64,000 nucleotides of DNA from BRHc4a sp049323915 (GTDB taxonomy: Bacteria; Bacillota; Desulfotomaculia; Desulfotomaculales; Desulfocucumaceae): contig JBMOPC010000033.1 in NCBI GenBank assembly GCA_049323915.1, positions 51,629 to 115,628 on the forward strand. The letters are read 5' to 3'. Below the pieces are notes generated by a model. The model did not search any database. It was not told where the DNA came from and saw nothing but the letters and a program-made list of their open reading frames with translations. Below are positions 51,204 to 60,777 of this stretch, in pieces (position 1 is the first letter of the stretch; the number at the start of each line of letters is the position of its first letter). The position numbers and the translations under genes were made by a program.

Positions 51204-51815
51204 ATGTATAGCGTGAAAATTTCTGGAATAATACTGGCGGGCGGAAAGAGCAGCCGGATGGGAAAGAACAAGGCACTGCTGGAGGTTGGGGGCTTAACCA
51301 TGATTGAGAGGGTTGCCGGGGCAATGTCAGGGGTATGCTCCGAAATAATAATCGCCGGTGAAAACTCCGGCACCCTTGAACACCTGGGCTATCCCACAGT
51401 CCCCGACATCCACCCCGGGTACGGCCCCCTCTCCGGTTTACACGCGGGGCTTAAGGCGGCCAAGAGCTGGTACAGCTTCGTGTCGGCCTGCGACATACCC
51501 TTTCCCAGCGAGAAGCTGATGAAAAGAATCATTTCGGAAAAGGACGGCTTTGATGTCGTCATGCTAAAGCAGGGGGAGTTTTTCGAGCCTCTCTTCTCGC
51601 TCTACAGCAAAGCCTTTATCGATGCGGCCGAAATATCGATAAAAAACGGTGTTTACAAGGTGACCGCCGCCCTTCAACATGTAAAGTGGAAGCCTGTAAC
51701 CGTAAGCCCCGGAGAAATACCCGACCTCGCAAAGTCCCTTACCAATGTGAACACCCCTGTGGATTACGAAGAAGCGAAAAAATGCTTTGAAGCCGAAAAA
51801 AGCTCCTCCGGCTAA
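51204..51815 (+). CDS. mobA: MobA, molybdenum cofactor guanylyltransferase
   Basis: A 203-residue nucleotidyltransferase. Signature 'GIILAGGKSSRMGKNKALLEVGGLTMIERV', Asp-containing 'FVSACDIPFPSEKLMKRI' and 'VNTPVDYEEA'. It transfers GMP from GTP to Mo-molybdopterin. ATG 51204 follows AAGG. Ends in a terminator hairpin that overlaps its stop region and converges with fdhA. Confidence 0.93.
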   Translation: MYSVKISGIILAGGKSSRMGKNKALLEVGGLTMIERVAGAMSGVCSEIIIAGENSGTLEHLGYPTVPDIHPGYGPLSGLHAGLKAAKSWYSFVSACDIPFPSEKLMKRIISEKDGFDVVMLKQGEFFEPLFSLYSKAFIDAAEISIKNGVYKVTAALQHVKWKPVTVSPGEIPDLAKSLTNVNTPVDYEEAKKCFEAEKSSSG

Positions 51816-51833
51816 CGCCGGAGGAGCTTTTTT
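51800..51833. terminator. Bidirectional terminator between mobA and fdhA
   Basis: Stem AAGCTCCTCCGGC/GCCGGAGGAGCTT with TAAC loop, A run on the left, T run on the right. The stop of mobA lies in the loop. Confidence 0.85.
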
Positions 51834-51837
51834 AATG

Positions 51838-54525
51838 TCATGCCTTTTCCACTTTAACTGCGCAAACCTTGAGCTCCGGTATCTTGGCTATTGAATCCCG
51901 GGCCGGGTTGGTCAGCTTGTTTATGGGCACTTCCGGGAAATGGAAGGATGTAAACACCATTCCAGGAGTCACCACATCGGTGACGCTGGCCTTAAGCACA
52001 ACACTTCCCCGGCGGGAGGCAACCTTGACGTCGTCTCCCTGGCAGATGCCCAGCCTTTCTGCGTCCGCCGGGTTTATTTCCAGGCTTTCCTGCCCGTAGT
52101 GCACCTCCAGCGCCCCTGTGCGCATGGTCATGCTGCCGGTGTGGTAATGGTAGTACCTCCTCCCGGTATTGAGCACCATCGGGTATTCATGGTCCGGCAA
52201 CTCCGCGGGCGGCACGTACTCCACCGGGTTGAACTTGCCAATCCCCCTGGAGAACTTGCCCACGTGAAGCACCGGAGTGCCCGGGTGGTCCGGGGCGGGG
52301 CAGGGCCAGTTGATGCCTCCCTGCTCAAGCCTCTCATAGGATATCCCGGCGTATGAGGGGGTTACCGAAGCTATCTCTTTCATTATCCCGGCGGGTGATC
52401 CATAAGACATGGGATATCCCATGGCCGTGGCAACATCGCAGAGAATCTGCCAGTCGGCCCTGGCGCCGCCCACCGGCTCAACGGCCTTGCGCACCCGCTG
52501 CACCCGGCGCTCGGTGTTGCTGAATGTTCCGTCCTTCTCCGCAAAGCTGGCTCCGGGCAGTACCACGTCCGCCAGCCGGGCGGTCTCGGTAAGGAATATG
52601 TCCTGCACCACCAGGAAGTCCAAATTTTCAAGGGCATGGACCACATGGTCCGCATCGGGGTCCGAGAGCACCGGGTTTTCACCCATTATATACATGCCCT
52701 TTACAGTCCCGTGGGAAGCCCCTTCCATCATCTCGCCAACGGTAAGTCCAGCCTTGGAGGGAAGATGTTTTACTCCCCAGGCCGCCTCGAACTTGGCCCT
52801 TACATCCTCCAGGCCAACACCCTGGTAGCCGGTGAGTACCCCTGGCAGCGCGCCCATGTCACAGGCTCCCTGCACATTGTTCTGGCCGCGCAGCGGGTTG
52901 ACGCCGCTGAACTCCTTGCCTATGTGCCCGCAGAGCATGGCCAGGTTGGCAATGGCAAATACGTTGTGGGTCCCGCAAATATGCTGGGTCACACCCATGG
53001 TGTAAAGTATTGTTCCATTTCTAGCCAGGGCGTAGCCCCTGGCCACCTCCCGTATGGTTGCCCCAGGTATTCCGGTGATGCCCTCGACGTACTCCGGAGT
53101 GTATTTTTCCACTGTGGCCTTAAGCGCCTCGAAGTCTTCGGTGCGGCTGGCCACAAATTCCTTGTTGTAGATGTCCTCCGATATTATTACGTTGGCAAAA
53201 CCATTCAACAACGCTATATCCGACCCCGATTTAATCTGCAGGTGGTATTGCGCCATTTCGGCCACGCTGGTCCTCCTGGGGTCGGCCACGGCCAGTATTG
53301 ATCCTCCCCGCACCGCCTTTTTGACCTGCAGTCCTATTATGGGGTGGGACTCAAAGGTATTTGTTCCTATGGCCAGTATAAAATCGGCCCCGGCAATGTC
53401 CCTGATGGGGTTGGTCATCGCCCCGCTTCCGAATGCCGTCGCCAGACCGGCGACAGTCGGAGCGTGTCAGAGACGGGCGCAGTGGTCGATATTGTTGGTG
53501 CCGAACACCGCGCGGGTTAATTTGCTGAGCAGATAGTTTTCTTCGCTTGTGCACCTTGCGGAACTGAGGACCCCAATGGAGTCGGGGCCGTATTTGTCCC
53601 TTATGGCACCCAACTTTTGGGCCACCAGGCTTATAGCCTCCTCCCAGGTTGCCTCCACAAGCTGCCCGTCCTTTTTAATAAGCGGGCTTTTCAGGCGGTC
53701 GGGGTGGTGTATGAATCCGTACCCGAACCGGCCCTTGACACACAGTGCGCGGCCGTTTACATCCCCGTCGCAGGAGGTAACGCCAACCACTTTTCCGTCC
53801 TTCACATTGAGATCGAAGCTGCAGCCGGTGCCGCAGTATGGACAGGTGGTGCGCACCTTTTTAACCTCCCAGGTGCGGGCCGACGACCGCAGCCCCTTTT
53901 CCTGGAGCGCCCCGGTGGGGCAGACGGAAACACAGTTGCCGCAGAAAACACACTCAGACCCGGCCAGGGAGGTGTCCATGGCCGGGGACACCTTGGTTTT
54001 AAAGCCCCTGTAGGTGAAGTCCACCACGCTGTTACCCTGTATTTCGGCGCACATGCGGATGCACTTGCCGCAAAGTATACACTTGTTCATATCCCTTACC
54101 ATAAAGGGGTTGTCATCCTCCAGCGTATAAGAGTGCCTCTCGCCGGAAAACTGAGATCCGCTGCGTATTCCATACATGTAGGCGTAGTCCTGGAGCCTGC
54201 AGTCCCCGTTCCTGCCACAGGTGAGGCAGTCCTCGGGGTGATTGGCCAGTAGAAGCTCCAGTATGGTCCTGCGGGCCTCCAGCACGGAAGGCGTGTCGGT
54301 CTCCACCGCCATTCCGTCCCTGGCTATGGTGGCGCAGGATACTGTCAGATTTTTTGACCCTTTGGTCTCCACTACACAGATGCGGCATGATCCGGGACGG
54401 CTCAGCTCCGGATCGTGGCAAAAAGTGGGGATAAATACGCCCAGCTTCCGGGCTGCGTCAAGGATTGTGCTGCCCTGGGGCACACTTACCTCCATGCCGT
54501 TTATTACTAAAGTGACATCAGCCAC
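51838..54525 (-). CDS. fdhA: Selenocysteine formate dehydrogenase, catalytic subunit
   Basis: An 895-residue protein read through one in-frame TGA (53469-53467) as selenocysteine 353, in 'DHCARL-Sec-HAPTVAGLA'. GTG start at 54525 behind AAGGAGG. N-terminal NuoG-like [2Fe-2S] ('CHDPELSRPGSCRICVVE'), His-Cys3 [4Fe-4S] ('NHPEDCLTCGRNGDC'), two ferredoxin motifs ('CILCGKCIRMC', 'CVFCGNCVSVC'), then the Mo-cofactor domain with 'CPYCGTGCSFDLNV'. Oxidises formate or reduces CO2. Partners are the NuoE/NuoF-like genes upstream. An automated reading would split it at 53467. Confidence 0.95.
53438..53469 (-). promoter_or_regulatory. Bacterial SECIS element of fdhA
   Basis: After the TGA and 12 further bases (minus strand) comes a 6-bp stem GTCGCC/GGCGAC with apical loop GGTCT. 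The loop starts 19 bases after the TGA, as in the known E. coli fdhF hairpin with its GGUCU loop. It would recruit SelB for selenocysteine insertion. Confidence 0.85.
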
Positions 54526-54562
54526 CTTGCCACCTCCTTCAAGAAATAATCAGTTATTGCGA

Positions 54563-55495
54563 TCATTTCCCTTCCAGTTTTTTAATCTTGTCCATTACCC
54601 CTTCCAGCCCTAAGGCTTCGGCCCAGGTAACCTCCTGGAAGCTGTCACCCTTCTTCAGCACCGGGGCAACGGGGTCGTCGCAGTGCAAAAGCTCCATTCC
54701 CAGGCGGCCCTTGAGGCAGAGGGGCCTGCCGGGTCCGGGCGATCCCGCGCTGACACCGATAACCTTGCCGCCCTTGATGTTGAGGTCGAACCGGCACCCG
54801 CTCTCACAGAAGGTGCAGGTAACGGGCCTTTTGACAATCTCCCAGGTGCGCCCCCTTCCGGCCAGGGGCTTGTAAAGAAGGGCCCCCACCGGGCATACCG
54901 CCACACAGCGGCCGCAGTACACACAGTCGGACTCGCCCAGGGTGGTGTTCATGGGAGGCGCCACCTTGGTGTTGAATCCCCTGAAGGCGTAATCTATAAC
55001 CGCCCTGCCCTCCACCTGGGCGCAGGTGCGGACGCACTTTCCGCACAGTATGCACTTGTTCATATCCCTTATGATATAGGGGTTGTCTTCCTCTATGGAA
55101 TAGCTGTGCTTTTCACCCCCGAAGCCGTCGCTTTTTACGCCGTACATAAATGCGTAATCCTGCAGGCGGCAGTCGCCGTTTTTCTCACAGGTGAGACAGT
55201 CCATGGGGTGATTGGCCAGGATCAATTCCAGTATGGTCTTGCGGGCCTCCACCACGGCCGGGGACTCGGTCTCCACAACCATTCCCTCCCTCACCGCAGT
55301 CATGCATGACGGTGTAAGGTTTTTTGATCCCTTTACCTCAACAACGCAGATCCTGCAGGAAGCCACGCCGGGCAGATCAGTGTCGTGGCAGAAGACCGGG
55401 ATGAAAATCCCAAGCTTTGCCGCCGCATCCAGCACAGTGCTGCCGGCGGGGACACTGACCTGCCGCCCGTTTATGGTCAGGCTGACATTGGCCAT
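54563..55495 (-). CDS. Iron-sulfur electron-transfer subunit (truncated NuoG/FdhA-like)
   Basis: A 310-residue protein parallel to the first third of FdhA: [2Fe-2S] 'CHDTDLPGVASCRICVVE', His-Cys3 cluster 'HPMDCLTCEKNGDC', ferredoxin pair 'CILCGKCVRTC' and 'CVYCGRCVAVC', and 'CTFCESGCRFDL', the first [4Fe-4S] of the Mo domain. It then ends after 'VTWAEALGLEGVMDKIKKLEGK'. The active-site part is absent, so it is likely a dedicated electron-transfer subunit, derived by duplication. It sits 28 bases after the NuoF-like gene and 37 before fdhA. Confidence 0.9.
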   Translation of the reverse strand: MANVSLTINGRQVSVPAGSTVLDAAAKLGIFIPVFCHDTDLPGVASCRICVVEVKGSKNLTPSCMTAVREGMVVETESPAVVEARKTILELILANHPMDCLTCEKNGDCRLQDYAFMYGVKSDGFGGEKHSYSIEEDNPYIIRDMNKCILCGKCVRTCAQVEGRAVIDYAFRGFNTKVAPPMNTTLGESDCVYCGRCVAVCPVGALLYKPLAGRGRTWEIVKRPVTCTFCESGCRFDLNIKGGKVIGVSAGSPGPGRPLCLKGRLGMELLHCDDPVAPVLKKGDSFQEVTWAEALGLEGVMDKIKKLEGK

Positions 55496-55523
55496 GTAAT
55501 TTCACTCTCCTTCTCCGGCGGGC

Positions 55524-57476
55524 CTATTTCTTCTCCACGGCGCCGAACTTGCACTTCTGTATGCAGTTGCCGCACTTTATGCAGGCGCTGACGTCGATGA
55601 CATGGGGCTGCTTCTTTTCCCCGGTGATGGCGTTGGCCGGGCAGTTCTTGGCACACAGCCCGCACCCTGTACACTTTTCGGCGTTGATGGCGTACACCAG
55701 CAGCGCCTGGCACTCTCCGGCCGGGCAGCGCTTGTCATTGATGTGGGACTCATACTCATGCCTGAAATACTGCAGTGTTGAGAGAACAGGATTTGGAGCG
55801 CTCTGTCCCAGACCGCACAGTGAGGTCTTTACGATAACCCTGGACAGCCTTTCAAGGGTATCTATATCTTCGGGCACACCCTTACCGTCGCATATCCTGG
55901 TAAGTATCTCCAGCATACGCTTTGTCCCCTCGCGGCAGGGGGTACACTTTCCGCACGACTCGCTTTGGGTAAATTTAAGGAAGTACCTTGCCACATCCAC
56001 CATACAGGTGGTTTCGTCCATCACCACAAGGCCTCCAGAGCCCATCATGGCCCCCACAGCGCCAAGGGAGTCGTAGTCTATGGGCAGGTCCAGGTGCTCG
56101 GCAGGCAGGCAACCCCCCGAAGGTCCTCCGGCCTGTACAGCCTTGAACTCTTTTCCGCCCAGTATGCCGCCGCCCACATCAAATATGATCTGGCGCAGGG
56201 TGGCGCCCATGGGCACCTCCACCAGCCCCACGTTGTTCACTTTCCCGGTAAGGGCGAAAATTTTAGTTCCTTTGCTTCCCTCAGTGCCAATGGATGCGTA
56301 CCAGCTACCCCCCTCATTTATTATGATGGGCACGTTGGCAAAGGTTTCCACGTTATTCAGCGTGGTGGGCTTATCCCACAGCCCCTTATCGGTGGACCTG
56401 CCCACCTTGAACCTGGGCATGCCCCTGTTGCCCTCGATGGAGGCCATCAGCGCGGTCCCCTCGCCGCAGACGAATGCGCCGGCCCCGGCCTTTATTTTAA
56501 TATGGAAATTGAATCCGGAATTCAGAATATTGTCACCCAAAAGTCCGTACTGCTCGGCCTGGGCTATGGCTATCTTCAGCCGGTGTATGGCCAGGGGGTA
56601 CTCGGCCCTGACGTAAATGTATCCCTCATCGGATCCGGTGGCATATCCGCAGATGGCCATGCCCTCCAGCACCGCGTGGGGATCCCCCTCCAGCACGCTG
56701 CGGTCCATGAAGGCTCCCGGGTCGCCCTCGTCGGCGTTGCAGATTACGTACTTCTTGTCGTTCTTTGCGTTGAGCGCCCCCTGCCACTTGGTGCCGGTGG
56801 GGAAGCCCGCGCCCCCGCGGCCCCTTAAGCCGGAGACCTTGACATCATCCACCACTTCCTGGGGAGTCATGTTGAACAGTACCTTAACCAGTGCCTTATA
56901 ACCCCCGCTGGCCACATAATCGGAAATTTCCTCGGGGTTGCTGTGACCGCAGTTGCGCAGCACCAGGCGCTGCTGGCGGGCATAGAAAGGAACGGTTTCA
57001 TAAGTCCTGGCCACTTCCCCGGCAATGGGATCTTTATACAAAAGCCGCTCCACCACTTCTCCGGCCATCAGGTCCCTGGCAACTATCTCAGCCACGTCTT
57101 CCACCTGAACCCGGGTGTAGAAGGTTTTTAAAGGCTCTACTATCAACAGGGGACCCTGCTCGCAAAAACCGTGGCAGCCTGTAATTTTTATTTGCACCTT
57201 ATCAGTCAGTCCGTTGGCAGCCAGTTCCTCTTCCAGCCTTTTATCCAGCTTGAGAGATCCCGAGGACACACAGCCGGTGCCTGCGCAGATCAATATCTGG
57301 CGCTTTTCGGTTCCCGCCGTCAGGTGGATGCTGGACATAATTTCGGATCTTTTTTGTTTGCAGGCCTCATCCTGATGGCAGACGGGCCCCTCTGTACGGC
57401 ACTTTATATAATCACTACAGGGAGTTGCCGGTGTGTGCCTGCATTGATCACAGCAGTATTCCATCAAGTTATTCAT
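55524..57476 (-). CDS. NuoF-like NADH-binding subunit with thioredoxin-like and ferredoxin domains
   Basis: A 650-residue protein. N-terminal Cys-rich knot ('CCDQCRHTPATPCSDYIKC'), thioredoxin-like [2Fe-2S] ('ICAGTGCVSSGSLKL', 'ITGCHGFCEQGPL'), then NADH/FMN site 'GLRGRGGAGFPTGTKW' with 'NADEGDPGAFMDRSVLEGDPH', [4Fe-4S] ligand 'ESCGKCTPCREGTKRM' and two C-terminal ferredoxin motifs ('CTGCGLCAKNC', 'CIKCGNCIQKC'). It links the iron-sulfur chain to NAD(H). Extra ferredoxin sites suggest ferredoxin contact, as in electron-bifurcating enzymes. Confidence 0.95.
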   Translation of the reverse strand: MNNLMEYCCDQCRHTPATPCSDYIKCRTEGPVCHQDEACKQKRSEIMSSIHLTAGTEKRQILICAGTGCVSSGSLKLDKRLEEELAANGLTDKVQIKITGCHGFCEQGPLLIVEPLKTFYTRVQVEDVAEIVARDLMAGEVVERLLYKDPIAGEVARTYETVPFYARQQRLVLRNCGHSNPEEISDYVASGGYKALVKVLFNMTPQEVVDDVKVSGLRGRGGAGFPTGTKWQGALNAKNDKKYVICNADEGDPGAFMDRSVLEGDPHAVLEGMAICGYATGSDEGYIYVRAEYPLAIHRLKIAIAQAEQYGLLGDNILNSGFNFHIKIKAGAGAFVCGEGTALMASIEGNRGMPRFKVGRSTDKGLWDKPTTLNNVETFANVPIIINEGGSWYASIGTEGSKGTKIFALTGKVNNVGLVEVPMGATLRQIIFDVGGGILGGKEFKAVQAGGPSGGCLPAEHLDLPIDYDSLGAVGAMMGSGGLVVMDETTCMVDVARYFLKFTQSESCGKCTPCREGTKRMLEILTRICDGKGVPEDIDTLERLSRVIVKTSLCGLGQSAPNPVLSTLQYFRHEYESHINDKRCPAGECQALLVYAINAEKCTGCGLCAKNCPANAITGEKKQPHVIDVSACIKCGNCIQKCKFGAVEKK

Positions 57477-57491
57477 GTGGCGACCTCCTTT

Positions 57492-57983
57492 CTACTCGTA
57501 CTGCCCAAGTGTTTTCACCGCTACATCCGGCGTCAGCCGGCCGTGGGTGTCATCATTGACCATCAAAACCGGGGCCAGCCCACAGGCGCCCAGACAGGAT
57601 ACCGACTCCAGGGTATAACGCAGGTCTGCAGTGGTCTCGTTTATACCAATGCCAAGACCCTTGGACACCCCTTCAAAAACCTTGGACGCCCCCCTGACAT
57701 GGCAGGCTGTACCCTGGCAGATGCGAATAATGTTACGCCCCCGGGGTTTAAGATGGAACTGGGCGTAAAAGGTGGCCACCCCAAAGGTCTTGCTGAAGGG
57801 AATCCCCAGCCCCTTGGAGATCTGCTGCATAACCTCTTTGGGCAGGTAGCCGTAAATATCCTGGGCCTCCTGCAAAATAGGTATCAGCGCGCCCTTAGAG
57901 GTTTTGTACTTTTCCAGCGCCTTCTGCAGCGATTCCTGCCTGGCGCCGTCGTCATTTTGTCCGTGTCCGCACTTGCAAGTCAA
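57492..57983 (-). CDS. NuoE-like [2Fe-2S] subunit
   Basis: A 163-residue protein with TTG start at 57983 after GAGGAGG. Helical N-terminus ('LIPILQEAQDIYGYLPKEVMQQISKGLGIPFSKTFGVATFYAQF') and the thioredoxin-fold [2Fe-2S] domain with four Cys: 'CQGTACHVRG' and 'VSCLGACGLAPVLMV'. First gene of the formate dehydrogenase operon (NuoE-NuoF-FeS-FdhA, 15-37-base gaps). It completes a soluble NAD(H)-coupled formate dehydrogenase. Confidence 0.93.
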   Translation of the reverse strand: MTCKCGHGQNDDGARQESLQKALEKYKTSKGALIPILQEAQDIYGYLPKEVMQQISKGLGIPFSKTFGVATFYAQFHLKPRGRNIIRICQGTACHVRGASKVFEGVSKGLGIGINETTADLRYTLESVSCLGACGLAPVLMVNDDTHGRLTPDVAVKTLGQYE

Positions 57984-58105
57984 ACTTATAACCTCCTCTC
58001 AAATACTCTCCCTTTTTACAGCACCTCTGAAGGGACGGAACTTGTCCCCGCTACCGCCATTCTCCCGACACAGGGCGGATACCCCTCCCGTCCCCTTCAT
58101 ACCTT

Positions 58106-58681
58106 TTAATTACCCGCTTCAACAACCCTTTTTTCGGTGATTATGATGTGCACCGGAACGTCCAGTGGGCCCGGAAAAACGTTTTCCACCACCTGGAGCT
58201 CAAAGGCGGGGGCCAGGTAAACCGTCCCCGGGCGGGTGCGGGGCAAAAAGCGGTCATAAAAGCCACCGCCGTAGCCCAGCCTGTTGCCCCCGGCGTCAAA
58301 GGCCACTCCTGGCACAATCACCAGATCCAGCTCCCCCGGGTCCACAGGGCGCGCACAGTGCTCCCGCGGCTCCAGAATCCCCCAGGCCCCCGGTACGAGG
58401 TCCCCTGGATATTCCAGAAGCTCCGAGGGTGTCAGCCTCTTCCCCTTTATGTCGGTGATGGGCACCGAAACCCTTTTGCCTTCGGCAAGGGCATGTTTAA
58501 TCAGGTTTTCGGTCCGGACCTCATTCCTGAAATCCACATAAACCATGAGATGGCTGGATTTGCAGTATATCTCGGAAGCCAGAATACTGTCTATGATGAT
58601 TTTGCTTTTTTCCTGAACCGAGTCCTGTGACATTGATAATCTGGCCTTAAGGACACCCTGTCTAATTTCGCTTCTGCTCAA
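58106..58681 (-). CDS. 5-formyltetrahydrofolate cyclo-ligase
   Basis: A 191-residue protein. TTG 58681 follows GGAGGAG. 'HLMVYVDFRNEVRTENLIKHALAEGKRVSVPIT', 'LVIVPGVAFDAGGNRLGYGGGFYDRFL' are the conserved ATP/folate segments. It turns 5-formyl-THF into methenyl-THF with ATP, feeding the C1 pool, which fits a formate-using metabolism next door. Convergence with no partner gene; own short transcript. Confidence 0.93.
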   Translation of the reverse strand: MSRSEIRQGVLKARLSMSQDSVQEKSKIIIDSILASEIYCKSSHLMVYVDFRNEVRTENLIKHALAEGKRVSVPITDIKGKRLTPSELLEYPGDLVPGAWGILEPREHCARPVDPGELDLVIVPGVAFDAGGNRLGYGGGFYDRFLPRTRPGTVYLAPAFELQVVENVFPGPLDVPVHIIITEKRVVEAGN

Positions 58682-58884
58682 AAAAACTCCTCCAACCAAA
58701 TCAAATCACAGCTTTTTAAAATTCGCCAAAATTAAAACAATATCCTGCTTATTTAAGCAACACCGCCCCCGATTAGTTTTTTTGTTTTCTGATTACAAAA
58801 AAAGTGGGCAGATTCCTACCCACTCAATTATTAAAAATATTCAGCACTTAATCTTTCTTGCCGGAGCGCCTGCAACAGGAGTTT

Positions 58885-59316
58885 TTACAGCTCGTAGACC
58901 TCCGAACCGTCAAGTATCCTGATTCCCTTTTCCTGAAGCACCCTGATGGCCTCATCAATCTGCTCCACCCTGAAAACCACCAGGGCGGCTTTTGATGCCC
59001 TGGTTAAAAAAGCGTAGAGGTACTCAATATTGATGCTTGAATCCCTTAGATACTCCAGCGGATCGGCCAGGCCGCCGGGAATGTCCGGTATTTCCACAGC
59101 TATGACGTCGGTTGAGTTGACCGAAAAACCGGCTTCTTTAAGAACACTGTACGCAGTGTCGGGGTCGTTGACGATCAGGCGAAGTATCCCGAAATCAGTG
59201 GTATCAGCAATGGAAAGTGCGCGTATGTTTATGCCGTTTTGCCCCAGAACGTGGGTGACCTTGGCCAGTCGCCCTGACTTGTTCTCCAGAAAAACCGAAA
59301 TCTGCCTTATTTTCAT
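58885..59316 (-). CDS. Tandem ACT-domain protein
   Basis: A 143-residue protein with two ACT domains (residues about 3-70 and 74-140): 'QISVFLENKSGRLAKVTHVLGQNGINIRALSIADTTDFGILRLIVND' and 'VIAVEIPDIPGGLADPLEYLRDSSINIEYLYAFL'. AAAGGAGG precedes ATG 59316. It lies 20 bases after paaK in the same direction, an arrangement common in anaerobes; it probably binds an aromatic or branched amino acid as regulator. Confidence 0.88.
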   Translation of the reverse strand: MKIRQISVFLENKSGRLAKVTHVLGQNGINIRALSIADTTDFGILRLIVNDPDTAYSVLKEAGFSVNSTDVIAVEIPDIPGGLADPLEYLRDSSINIEYLYAFLTRASKAALVVFRVEQIDEAIRVLQEKGIRILDGSEVYEL

Positions 59317-59336
59317 GCCAATCGCAACCTCCTTTA

Positions 59337-60635
59337 TTATAATTCCCGTTTATCAATAACCCTTTTTGCCTTGCCCTCGCTACGGGGTATGGTCCTGGGC
59401 TCCACCAGCCTTATTTTTGCCGAGATCCCCAGCACACTGGCAATACGGTTTTTAAGGCGGCCCTCTATGTCCTCAAGCTGACGGACCTTGTCGCTAAACA
59501 TTCTTTCGGAAATTTCCACCCATATCTCCAGATCGTCCAGGTTGCCCCTGCGGTCCACCACCAGAAGGTAGTGGGGCTCGGTTTCACCGAATTCCAGCAG
59601 AATGCTCTCCACCTGGGACGGAAATACATTGACCCCCCGGATGATCAGCATATCGTCGGTGCGCCCGGTAACCCTCCTCATCCTGACATGGGTCCGGCCG
59701 CAGGCGCAGGGCTCGTCGGTCAGCACGGTTATATCCCTGGTCCTGTAGCGGATAATGGGGAACGCCTCCTTGGTCAGGGAGGTGAACACAAGCTCTCCCG
59801 GCTGGCCGTAAGGAAGCGGCTCTCCGGTGTCGGGATCTATTACTTCCGCCAGGAAATGGTCTTCAAAAATATGCATTCCCTGCTGGCACCGGCACTCCAT
59901 TGACACGCCGGGCCCCAGAACCTCGCTCAGGCCGTAGACGTCGTAGGCTTTTATATTAAGCTTGGCCTCCAGCTGCTGCCGCATTCTCTCGGACCATGGC
60001 TCAGCGCCAAAGACCCCGGCCTTTAAAGGAATCTTTTTAAAATCAATCCCGGTGTTCTCCCCCTCCTCGGCAAGGAACAGCGCGTAGGAAGGTGTACAGG
60101 CCAGTATTGTGGTGCCGAAGTCCTGCATCAGCATCAGCTGGCGGCCGGTGTTGCCGCCGGAAATGGGAACCACCGTGGCTCCCACTCTTTCAGCCCCGTA
60201 ATGAGCTCCCAGCCCGCCGGTAAAAAGCCCGTACCCGTACGCGATCTGAATCACGCTGCTCCTGGTGGCCCCAGCCATGGTAAGAGACCGGGCCATTAAA
60301 TCAGCCCAGGTATTGATGTCGTTTTTAGTATAACCCACCACAGTAGGCTTGCCGGTGGTCCCCGATGAGGCGTGTACCCTCACCACTTCATCCATGGGAG
60401 CGGCGAACAGCCTGAAGGGGTAATTGTCCCGCAGATCCTGCTTGACAGTGAAGGGGAGATGTTTTATGTCGTCCACCGTTCTTATGTCCGAGGGTTTAAT
60501 CCCCTTCCGGTCCAGAGCGTTTTTATAAAAAGGCACATTGTTGTAAACCCTGTTCAATGTATTTATCAAACGCTCCAGTTGCACCTCACGCAGTTTCTCG
60601 CGCGGCATGGTTTCAAATTCCCGGTCCCAGTGCAT
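59337..60635 (-). CDS. paaK: Phenylacetate-CoA ligase (PaaK family)
   Basis: A 432-residue AMP-forming ligase. Nucleotide motif 'VRVHASSGTTGKPTVVGYTKNDINTW', 'YGYGLFTGGLGAHYGAERVGATVVPISGGNTGRQL', 'KAYDVYGLSEVLGPGVSMEC', C-terminal 'TGRTDDMLIIRGVNVFPSQVESILLEFGE'. ATG 60635 follows AAGGGGTTAAC. Makes aryl-acetyl-CoA or indoleacetyl-CoA from ATP and CoA; the ACT-protein partner points to amino-acid fermentation by-products. Confidence 0.95.
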   Translation of the reverse strand: MHWDREFETMPREKLREVQLERLINTLNRVYNNVPFYKNALDRKGIKPSDIRTVDDIKHLPFTVKQDLRDNYPFRLFAAPMDEVVRVHASSGTTGKPTVVGYTKNDINTWADLMARSLTMAGATRSSVIQIAYGYGLFTGGLGAHYGAERVGATVVPISGGNTGRQLMLMQDFGTTILACTPSYALFLAEEGENTGIDFKKIPLKAGVFGAEPWSERMRQQLEAKLNIKAYDVYGLSEVLGPGVSMECRCQQGMHIFEDHFLAEVIDPDTGEPLPYGQPGELVFTSLTKEAFPIIRYRTRDITVLTDEPCACGRTHVRMRRVTGRTDDMLIIRGVNVFPSQVESILLEFGETEPHYLLVVDRRGNLDDLEIWVEISERMFSDKVRQLEDIEGRLKNRIASVLGISAKIRLVEPRTIPRSEGKAKRVIDKREL

Positions 60636-60777
60636 AGTTAACCCCTTTCAATGATGTCTGCCTCTAATTATTTTATTTTTACTTCCAGAAGCCAAAAGAC
60701 GCCGGTCAAATTGACTGTCTGAGTTGCCCCCGAATACAGATATTTTCAACAAAACGGGTGATAATCCTTCCGTGTAT

